Shown here: positions 42,379 to 49,426 of the stretch, one piece after another
How positions within the stretch are numbered: position 1 is the first letter of the stretch
Layout of the letters: the number at the start of each line of letters is the position of its first letter
From: Verrucomicrobiaceae bacterium
GTDB lineage: Bacteria > Verrucomicrobiota > Verrucomicrobiia > Verrucomicrobiales > Verrucomicrobiaceae
Direction: 5' to 3'
Length of the DNA stretch: 64,000 bases
NCBI GenBank assembly: GCA_016795465.1
Contig: JAEUHK010000051.1
Location: 124,001-188,000 of the forward strand
Made by a program: the position numbers and the translations under genes
Notes under the pieces: generated by a model
Told to the model about the DNA's origin: nothing
Seen by the model: only the letters and a program-made list of their open reading frames with translations
Databases searched by the model: none

Positions 42379-45300
42379 TCACGGCACGAGACTCCCCTTC
42401 AGCCGCAGGAACTTCTTTCCCTCACTCCAAGGAATGCGGACGCGGTAGTGATTGCGTCCACCTGACTGCGTGACGAACTCGCCGACGCTGTCCGTCCACA
42501 CGCTGAGATCGGGAGAAAGCGATGGCGTGAGGCTGACATCCGTCTTCGAGGTCTCAATCGAGTAATCAAACCACATCTCCGTGCCCTGCGGCTGGCTCGT
42601 GAAGAGCTGCACATGATCCGGAACCAGCGGCGAGCCGCCAAAGACGTATTCGTGCAGATTGCTGCGACCATCGCCATCGACATCGGCATCGGGGCCCGTG
42701 TGGAGAGCGTTGCCGAGCTGGTTGGTGGGAAAGAGACCGTTCAGCCACTGCGCATACGGCGGGCCGCTGGCGAAGGTGGGCGTGTAGGTGATGGAATCCA
42801 GCCAGCAGGCATCAAGGCCATCGATCACGGCTTCGTTCTTGATGTAACGCCAGCGCAGCATGTGCTGGCCGGCGGGCACATTGTAGGTCTGCTGCGCCCA
42901 AGGGATGTTGTTTCCGCCACTGTGGCCGCTGATCTGGTTTTGGATGGTCTCGTCGATCTCGAAGCGGAAGAAGTCACCACCGGCTTGCGAAGAGACCGTC
43001 CACCAGAAGGAGACGGTGCCAGGCCCGGTCACAGGTGTCTCAATTACACTGCTGCGGCCATGGTCGAGGATGATCGGGCTGATGAAAGCATCCACGCCAT
43101 CGATGGTGCGGCGGTTTTGCAAGGGCCAGGCCTGGGCACTGGGCATGCTCCAGGTGAGGTCGGGATTGTCGATGGTGTTGCCGATGAGCTGCTGCACGCC
43201 TTGCACCTCGATTTGATCCAGCCACATGCCGTCGTAGCCGTAGCTGATGCTTTCGTTCTTGGTGTAATTCCACCGCACGATGTGCTGTCCAGGCGGAACA
43301 TAGAAGCCAAGCAGCCGCCATAAATGGGTGTCCTCGCTGTACCACAGCTCCTCGCCATCAATCGTGAAGCGGAAGTAGTCACCTCCGAGCTCCGACTGGA
43401 GCTGGAACCAGAAATTGATGTAAGCCGGGCCGGTGACGGTGGTTTCGAGCCATGATTGCTGGCTGTGGGTGATCCATCCGCTCTCGACAGAGTCCACGCC
43501 GTCATGATTGGATGAGGTCGAGAGGGTCCACGGCAGGTTTCCGCCGGTGGTGAAGACGAGCTGCGTGTTGTCCACCGCCTGGGCGATGAGCGAGGCGGCG
43601 GAGTTGATGGTGAGCTGCAGCGTCTTGCTGTCCGTGCCGTCTGCATTCGATGCCGATAGAGCGACGCTGAAAATCCCGGTGGTCGTGGGGATACCACTGA
43701 TGAGCCCCGTGCTGTTCACTGTGAGTCCCGCGGGAAGGTTGGTGGCGGCAAGACTGGTGGGAAAGTTCGTGGCGGTGATCTGGTAGTTGAAGCTCACATT
43801 GAGCACTGCTTGTGCCGTCAAAGAACTCGTGATCACCGGAGGCGTGGGCAGGCGGGGGCCAATGGTGAGCACCAGAGTGTCGGTGCCGGTGCCGAGGAAA
43901 TTGGTGGCTCCAATGGTGACGTTGAAGGTGCCCTGCTGAGTCGGCGTGCCTTGGATGAGGCCGCTGCTGCTCAGGCTGAGACCGTCCGGCAGGCCGCTGG
44001 CGGTGAACGTCTGCGGATTGTTCGTGGCGGTGATCTGATAGCTGAATGCGGATTCCACATTGCCACTGCTGCTCAAAGAGCTGCTGATCACCGGCGGTGC
44101 GGTCGGCGCGGCCGTGTTGGTGCCGTAAAGCGTGAGCGTGGCACTGGTGAGCGTGCCGAGATTCCCCGTGGTGAGATCGCTGACCGTCACGGTCCAGTTT
44201 CCAGCGGCACTCTCGCCCCAGTGACGGATCGAGGAAAAGGTCCAGTCCATGTTCAGGTTCAAATCGGTGCTATGAGCGACGAAGAGCTTGCTCACGGTGC
44301 CTGCGGGCGAGGTGAGCGTCACATTCATGTCCCCACGCCGGCCATGCGTGGCGGTGAGGTGCAGCGTGGCCTGCTCCACCCGCATGAAGACATTGCTCGG
44401 AATGGTGAAGGCGCGTGTCACACCGGTGCTGTTTCCATCCGGCAGGGCCACGCTGAGTCCGGCCTGGGCAATCTGCTGCGTGACCTGCGGACCAAGGTTG
44501 GTCCACGACGAGGCCATCGTCACCGCGGCCTGTGCATTGATCAAACCTCCACCATACTCGTGGTTCACATGATAGCCCGCGCCGTTGTTCACCCAGTCCG
44601 CATGCGTGGGATTCACCTTCGTGGCGCTGCGCAGCAGGATCTCCTTCACATCACGCCAGCCCAGATTGGGATTGCTTTCCAGCAGCAGGGCAACGACACC
44701 GGCTGCAAGAGGCGTGGCGGAGGACGTGCCGCCAAAGCTGTGCGTGTAGCTGCTGTTCGTCGTCGTGGTGGTGATGCCTCGATGGCCGCTGGCGCTGTCA
44801 TTCGAGGGCGAGCACACAAGCACGTTCGCACCGGGTTCGGAGTAGGCGCTGCGAGCACCGCTGTCATTCAGCGCCGCCACAGACAGCGTGTAAATCGAGT
44901 TCGCATAGCCGTCGTAGTTGGAGTTGTCCTGCACGTCGCCACCATTTCCGGCGGCCCAAAGCCAGATCGAGCCTTTGCCACCGCGACCGATGCTCGCTCC
45001 GCTTGCGAGGGCTTGCTTCACGAGCGGACCCGCGTCACGCAGATCGCGGCCATCATCGCTGGGGCCCCATGAATTGCTGTAGAGGTGGATGATGTCGTTC
45101 TTCCAGGTCAGCGCCTCTGCCTCTTCCGCATCGCTCACCGCTGCGGCGATCAGGCGCAGCCCCACCAGTGTCGCCATCGGTGCGGAGCCGGAGACGCCCG
45201 TGCCGTTGTTGCCACGTCCGCCGGCCACACCGGCGCAGGCGGTGCCGTGCGTGTCGCTGCTCGCATTGCCGGTGGGATCATCCGGCGTGGTGTCATTCCA

Positions 45301-46077
45301 GTCGTGGTCGTTGACCGTGTCTGCATTCGGCGAGAGATCGGGATGCGCCACCTCCAGCCCATCATCCACGATGCCCATGCGAACGCCCGTGCCGAGGTAG
45401 CTGTCCCACACGCTCGTCACATTCACATCCACGCCTGCCACGCCGGGACTCTGGCCCGTGTTTCGCAGATGCCATTGATAGCCTGGATTGCTCGCCGAGT
45501 AGCTGAAGTAGGTGTCATTCGGGATCAGCCGACGCTTCTGAATCCGTGCCAGTTGCGCCTCCGCACTCAACACACCCGGCAAGGCCTTCAACACATCGAG
45601 CTTCGTCAAAGCATCGCCCGCGCCGGGCAGCGTGAGCAGCACATGACCGGGGGCGAAGCCTGGCTTTTCGACCTTCACGGCTCCCACGGCCGCCGCAGCC
45701 GCCTGCGCATCAAACCCAGCCGCCACCTTCAACAGCACGCGACGCGTCAACACACGCCGCGTGGACTCATCGCGCGGTTTTCCCTCCTCGTAGAGCACGA
45801 TGTCCACCTTCCCACCGGAGCCCGCCTCCGCCTCGCGTGCCATCTGCCGCATCTCACCGAGGTTTTTGCCCTTTCGCGAGGTCTTCGCCCCCTTCTCGCC
45901 CTTCGCAGCCGACTTCTCCGTCACCTCATCGAGTGCCAGCTCGAAGCCGCGCTTCCTTCCGCCGTCATGAATCTCAAATCGCGAGCGTGTCTCTGCCGCG
46001 GCCTGCTGTCCCCAAGCCATGCCTCCGGCCAGAGACAGACATGCTGAGGCAAGGAAGAAGAAAAGTCGGTGGCACAT
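42379..46077 (-). CDS. Secreted kexin-like subtilisin (S8) with P-domain and C-terminal Ig-like/calcium repeats
   Basis: 1232 residues. Signal peptide 1-23 and a propeptide to about 185 come first. The subtilase domain has Asp238 (GIVDDGLEV), His277 (SDTHGTACAG), oxyanion Asn378 (WAAGNGG) and Ser452 (FGGTSSATP), with DDGLE as in kexin/furin. A proprotein-convertase P-domain follows at about 545-660 (GDMNVTLTSPAGT). Two putative Ig-like He_PIG repeats come next (NFPTSLAATNLPAGL; NNPQTFTASGLPDGL). Two copies of a beta-sandwich domain (LETTVTGPAYINFWF; IETPVTGPGTVSFWW) precede a calcium-loop motif DADVDGDGRSNLHEY. It is probably exported to the cell surface. Confidence 0.9.
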   Translation of the reverse strand: MCHRLFFFLASACLSLAGGMAWGQQAAAETRSRFEIHDGGRKRGFELALDEVTEKSAAKGEKGAKTSRKGKNLGEMRQMAREAEAGSGGKVDIVLYEEGKPRDESTRRVLTRRVLLKVAAGFDAQAAAAAVGAVKVEKPGFAPGHVLLTLPGAGDALTKLDVLKALPGVLSAEAQLARIQKRRLIPNDTYFSYSASNPGYQWHLRNTGQSPGVAGVDVNVTSVWDSYLGTGVRMGIVDDGLEVAHPDLSPNADTVNDHDWNDTTPDDPTGNASSDTHGTACAGVAGGRGNNGTGVSGSAPMATLVGLRLIAAAVSDAEEAEALTWKNDIIHLYSNSWGPSDDGRDLRDAGPLVKQALASGASIGRGGKGSIWLWAAGNGGDVQDNSNYDGYANSIYTLSVAALNDSGARSAYSEPGANVLVCSPSNDSASGHRGITTTTTNSSYTHSFGGTSSATPLAAGVVALLLESNPNLGWRDVKEILLRSATKVNPTHADWVNNGAGYHVNHEYGGGLINAQAAVTMASSWTNLGPQVTQQIAQAGLSVALPDGNSTGVTRAFTIPSNVFMRVEQATLHLTATHGRRGDMNVTLTSPAGTVSKLFVAHSTDLNLNMDWTFSSIRHWGESAAGNWTVTVSDLTTGNLGTLTSATLTLYGTNTAAPTAPPVISSSLSSSGNVESAFSYQITATNNPQTFTASGLPDGLSLSSSGLIQGTPTQQGTFNVTIGATNFLGTGTDTLVLTIGPRLPTPPVITSSLTAQAVLNVSFNYQITATNFPTSLAATNLPAGLTVNSTGLISGIPTTTGIFSVALSASNADGTDSKTLQLTINSAASLIAQAVDNTQLVFTTGGNLPWTLSTSSNHDGVDSVESGWITHSQQSWLETTVTGPAYINFWFQLQSELGGDYFRFTIDGEELWYSEDTHLWRLLGFYVPPGQHIVRWNYTKNESISYGYDGMWLDQIEVQGVQQLIGNTIDNPDLTWSMPSAQAWPLQNRRTIDGVDAFISPIILDHGRSSVIETPVTGPGTVSFWWTVSSQAGGDFFRFEIDETIQNQISGHSGGNNIPWAQQTYNVPAGQHMLRWRYIKNEAVIDGLDACWLDSITYTPTFASGPPYAQWLNGLFPTNQLGNALHTGPDADVDGDGRSNLHEYVFGGSPLVPDHVQLFTSQPQGTEMWFDYSIETSKTDVSLTPSLSPDLSVWTDSVGEFVTQSGGRNHYRVRIPWSEGKKFLRLKGSLVP

Positions 46078-46092
46078 GGCGGGCGATTTGGA

Positions 46093-46121
46093 AGCCTACC
46101 GGCCCCCGTTGGTTCAATCAA
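46093..46121 (-). promoter_or_regulatory. Possible promoter of the subtilase gene
   Basis: On the minus strand TTGATT (46121-46116) and TAGGCT (46098-46093) are 17 bases apart, and TAGGCT ends 15 bases before the ATG at 46077. The same -10-like hexamer occurs before the 1422 gene. Confidence 0.4.
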
Positions 46122-46148
46122 TGCCCGAATCCCCCGCCTTGTTACGAA

Positions 46149-46508
46149 TCAATCACCCAAAATCGCCTGAAACTTCAAGCCCAGACTTGGCGTCGTTCCT
46201 GAGCGACCGAATGGCTCTGGGAATGGTGCCATATCCGCCAACTCAGGAATGAAGCAGCAACCGTACATTCCATAGCCGCACACCATTCGCTTTGGAGGGA
46301 CTTGGGAAATCCACTCCCCGTAGTGTCGCTGCATGCGGCGATTCAGCTTCTCCGCAGTTCTTGGATGCATCCACTTCCTATGATTGGCTTCTGGTTCTGT
46401 CGTCGATGAAGGTGCAGCGGCTGGCTGGCCCAGCTTCCAGCAGACACCACCGGCAAGCAAAAGCATGACAAGGACTGGTTTGAAACGTGGGCTGATTCGG
46501 ATGGACAT
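46149..46508 (-). CDS. Hypothetical small membrane-anchored protein
   Basis: 119 residues from ATG 46508 (ATG 46520 also possible; the frame opens further upstream but runs into the inverted repeat at 46585-46615). One hydrophobic stretch, RFKPVLVMLLLAGGVCWKLG, is a transmembrane or signal segment. A polar, basic region follows, then a Cys-containing YGMYGCCF segment. I do not recognise a family. It lies in a low-gene-density gap next to a repeat, so it may be a remnant; coding status is uncertain. Confidence 0.45.
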   Translation of the reverse strand: MSIRISPRFKPVLVMLLLAGGVCWKLGQPAAAPSSTTEPEANHRKWMHPRTAEKLNRRMQRHYGEWISQVPPKRMVCGYGMYGCCFIPELADMAPFPEPFGRSGTTPSLGLKFQAILGD

Positions 46509-46584
46509 GACGCCGGACATCACGCACGACCGTCTGATTTCTTGGGTGCTTCCTGCTTCCAAAAACGCATCGGTGCATGCGTCA

Positions 46585-46715
46585 GCAAAGTGGCCATCTC
46601 GCTCCGCGAGATGAGCGTTGAGTTCCGCCAAAACCTGGCGTTTTCGAGTTTCGAATAGCCTCAGTGTTTTCGTGGGCGCTCAGCTCATCTCGGCGGAGCG
46701 AGATGGCTGCCTTGC
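46585..46715. repeat. 131-bp element with imperfect terminal inverted repeats
   Basis: The left arm (46585-46615) has the core GCCATCTCGCTCCGCGAGAT and the right arm, inverted (46681-46715), the core GCCATCTCGCTCCGCCGAGA. Arms match over about 31 bases with few mismatches, and each arm contains a small palindrome of its own. No transposase gene lies inside, so it resembles a MITE or REP pair. It lies between the 46149 gene and the PSD1 gene. Confidence 0.75.
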
Positions 46716-46752
46716 TTCGCCTGATCGTGGCTGAGGGGACTTCGAACACGTC

Positions 46753-49098
46753 TCACCTCACTACCTGAAACTCCGGCAGCATGCAAACGGACCACAGGAG
46801 GTCTTCGATGCTCTGCTGCGTGGGTTTGGGGCCGAGGATTTCGCTGGCGAGGGCTTTTTCGGCTTCGGATGGGTTTCGGCTCAGGGCGTGGCGGTAGAGA
46901 TCGGTGATCAAATCGGGGCGCTGGACTTCGAGGAGGCGTTTCGCGCCTTTTTCGAGGTTTTGGGCCAAGAGACTGCCGTTGGCCAAATCGATGGCCTCGA
47001 GGGTGGAGAGCTCGTTGGGGCGTTCGGTGACGATTTGATCGCGATTGGGCCTGCCGAGCGTGCGCATGAGGAAATCGGACTTCATGAGCGAGGCGCGGAC
47101 CATCATGCCGTTGGATGTGGCACCTTGGGCGAGGAGCATGGGGGCTTGTTGATTGAGCGCACTGGTCCACGCGGCGATGGGTTTGACGATGCGGGCCTTT
47201 TTCCAGTCCTTCGGCTGAAACTGCGCGAGGCGGCCTTCCTTGCCGCCGGGAACGGCGGAGGTCCATTCCCAGGTGTCGTCGCTGGCGATGATCGTCTCCT
47301 GGCCTTTGTCATCGCGCACGCGGGCGTCGAAGAAGAAGCCGGCGAGGTTCGGGCCTTTGCCGGCATTCTTGGCGACGGCGATGATGACGTTCGGGCCTTT
47401 CTTGAGCGCGGTTTGCAGCGGCACGGCGGCGAATTTCGTCCAGTCGGTGCTTTCGCTGATCTTGCGGTTGTTCACGTAGAGGATGTACTCGTTGTCGCAG
47501 GTCATCACGGCGCTGGAGCTGGCGGGATCGGAGTCGAGCTGGATGGTTTTGCGCAGCGTGATGGTCTCGCCAGCGTCGGGCTTGAGGTTGTCGCTCCAGA
47601 TCCACTGGCCTTTGACGGTGATCGTCTTCGCCAAGGCGGGATCGACTTTTCCGCGCAGCACATTCGCGTCCATCTTCGTCGGCGCGGCACCGGTGAGCTG
47701 CCACACGGCGTCCACGAATTGCTCGGCGGTGAGCCGTTTCGCACGCGGTCCGGCATAGACGTAGCCGTGATCGTCCGCGCCCTTTTGCACGACCTGCGCC
47801 TGCGACGAGTAGGCCTGCGAGGTGGCGATGTGCGCGATGGTCTTCTTCAAATCCCAGCCGCTCTCCACGAGATACATGGCGAGGTAGTCGAGCAGGTCGG
47901 CATTCCACGGCTCCGTCTGCATCGCATCGACCGGATGCACGATGCCGCGGCCCATGAGGCGCTGCCAGAGGCGGTTCACGATGGTGCGCGGCACGCGGCC
48001 GTTCTTCTCATGTGTCATCAACGCGGCGAGCTGCTTCAGACGCTCGGCAGGCGGTGCTTTCGCGTCGATTTGACCGATCTCCGGGAAAAGCCACGCGGCC
48101 GTCGCGGTCTGGCCGATGGGTTTGTCACAGCGATGAATCTGAAGCGGCTTCTGCGCGTAGATCGCGGCCAGTCCGTAGGCCTCGCCGAGCTTCCAGCGAT
48201 CAATAAAACTGTCGTGGCAGGACGCGCACTTCATGTTGATGCCGAGGAAGGACTGCGAAACGCTCTGCGCGAACTGGATTTCCACCGTCTGCCCCGCGCT
48301 GACATCGCCACGCCACTTGATGCCGTCGATGAAGCCGCGGCTCTCGTCATTCGGCGGCGCGATGAGCTCGCGCACGAACTGGTCGAAGGGCTTGTTTTCG
48401 ATCAGCGCCCGGTAGAGCCAGTTGCTGATCTGCTTGCGACCGCCGGTGATGAAGCCGGTGCCGCCGTAGTCGTTGCGCAGCAGGTCATTCCAAAACGTGA
48501 GCCAGTGCTCCGTGTAGTCCATGTCGCGCTTGAGCAGCGACTCGACGAGCTTCACGCGGTCCGGATCCTTCTGAAACGCCGCCAACTCCTCCGCCGTCGG
48601 CAGCAGGCCGACGAGGTCGAGATGCGCCCGACGCAGGAACGCCGCGTCGGAGACCTTTGGCAACTCTTTGTTCAGCAGGCGGTCAATCGGGTGCGCGTGC
48701 TTCGAATCCGGCAGCGCGACCTTCCTCGGCAAAAACGGCGGCTCATACGCGGGCTTCTTGAACGCAAACCCCTCCTCCCAAGGCACCCCGGCCGCCACCC
48801 ACGCCTTCAGCAGCGCGATCTTCTCTGGCGGCACCCGTTTTCCCTTCGGCGGCATCTGCTCATCGCTGTCCGTGGACAGCATCACCTCGATGAAGCGCCC
48901 GCTTTTGATCACCTCGCCATTCTCGCTGCCTTCCAGCAACGCCTTCCGGTCATTGAAGCTGAACCCGCCCTTCTTTTTGTCCCCCGCATGGCATTCCGCG
49001 CAATGCTTGCGCAGGATCGGCACGATCTCGTGCGAGAAATCGACGGCGTGGGCGAGTGAGAGGTGGGAGGTGAGAAGGAGGACGGGCAGGAGGCGCAT
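46753..49098 (-). CDS. PSD1/DUF1549-DUF1553 PVC-type cytochrome protein
   Basis: 781 residues from ATG 49098. The signal peptide MRLLPVLLLTSHLSLAHA ends near 18. A haem-binding CAECH (33-37) lies in a planctomycete-type cytochrome c domain, followed by DUF1549 (HLDLVGLLPTAEELAAF) and another CxxCH, CASCH, at mid-length. DUF1553 follows, as RTIVNRLWQRLMGRGIV and a C-terminal LYRHALSRNPSEAE segment. Between its halves is a beta-sandwich insert (VKGQWIWSDNLKPDAG; NEYILYVNNRKISES) resembling a carbohydrate-binding domain. Such proteins are abundant in planctomycetes and verrucomicrobia; they are thought to be secreted and linked to polymer oxidation. Confidence 0.88.
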   Translation of the reverse strand: MRLLPVLLLTSHLSLAHAVDFSHEIVPILRKHCAECHAGDKKKGGFSFNDRKALLEGSENGEVIKSGRFIEVMLSTDSDEQMPPKGKRVPPEKIALLKAWVAAGVPWEEGFAFKKPAYEPPFLPRKVALPDSKHAHPIDRLLNKELPKVSDAAFLRRAHLDLVGLLPTAEELAAFQKDPDRVKLVESLLKRDMDYTEHWLTFWNDLLRNDYGGTGFITGGRKQISNWLYRALIENKPFDQFVRELIAPPNDESRGFIDGIKWRGDVSAGQTVEIQFAQSVSQSFLGINMKCASCHDSFIDRWKLGEAYGLAAIYAQKPLQIHRCDKPIGQTATAAWLFPEIGQIDAKAPPAERLKQLAALMTHEKNGRVPRTIVNRLWQRLMGRGIVHPVDAMQTEPWNADLLDYLAMYLVESGWDLKKTIAHIATSQAYSSQAQVVQKGADDHGYVYAGPRAKRLTAEQFVDAVWQLTGAAPTKMDANVLRGKVDPALAKTITVKGQWIWSDNLKPDAGETITLRKTIQLDSDPASSSAVMTCDNEYILYVNNRKISESTDWTKFAAVPLQTALKKGPNVIIAVAKNAGKGPNLAGFFFDARVRDDKGQETIIASDDTWEWTSAVPGGKEGRLAQFQPKDWKKARIVKPIAAWTSALNQQAPMLLAQGATSNGMMVRASLMKSDFLMRTLGRPNRDQIVTERPNELSTLEAIDLANGSLLAQNLEKGAKRLLEVQRPDLITDLYRHALSRNPSEAEKALASEILGPKPTQQSIEDLLWSVCMLPEFQVVR

Positions 49099-49131
49099 GC
49101 TGGAGGTGGGAACGTGAGGAAGGCGTGGTTT

Positions 49132-49300
49132 CTCGCGAGAGCGTCTTGGAGTGCGGTGGCAAAGATGCAAGGGCAAGCCCTTGCATCGACGACACCGCTT
49201 TCGCGCGGCGATAGAGTGTTCTCCGGAAGAAGAGTGTCGGCGCGCGGACGAAAGCGGTGTCGCGCTTCGCTTCCCACCGCACTCCAGGACGCTGTCGCGC
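49132..49300. repeat. 169-bp GCGACAGCGTC-type inverted repeat with inner hairpins
   Basis: The outer left arm (49132-49159) starts CTCGCGAGAGCGTCTTGGAG; the right arm (49273-49300, inverted) starts GCGCGACAGCGTCCTGGAGT. A second nested pair brackets GACACCGCTTTCG (near 49191) and CGAAAGCGGTGTC (near 49249). A perfect 11-base hairpin (49164-49187) lies inside. It fills most of the roughly 330-base gap between two divergent secreted cytochrome genes; nothing else was seen there apart from a possible promoter. Confidence 0.85.
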
Positions 49301-49383
49301 ATTCGAGGACACCAGCCCGAAGCCGCAATAGGCAGCTTTCGTTCATGCATCGCGTTGCAAAGTAAGTCTCGGGCCATGGTTCG

Positions 49384-49413
49384 TTGACAGACACGAGGTG
49401 CTGGCCGTGTTCT
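49384..49413 (+). promoter_or_regulatory. Possible promoter of the DUF6797 cytochrome gene
   Basis: TTGACA (49384-49389) and TGTTCT (49408-49413) with 18 bases between. The -10-like element ends 13 bases before the ATG, a short leader like that of the 54954 gene. Confidence 0.35.
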
Positions 49414-49426
49414 CTGGCTTCCCGCC

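Noticed and set aside
46509..46631. Upstream extension of the small 46149 gene
   Set aside because: It reads through the left arm of the 46585 inverted repeat and adds no membrane or signal feature.
46888..49059. 723-codon plus-strand open frame opposite the PSD1 cytochrome gene
   Set aside because: No recognisable motif; the minus strand has signal peptide, CxxCH and DUF1549/DUF1553 motifs.
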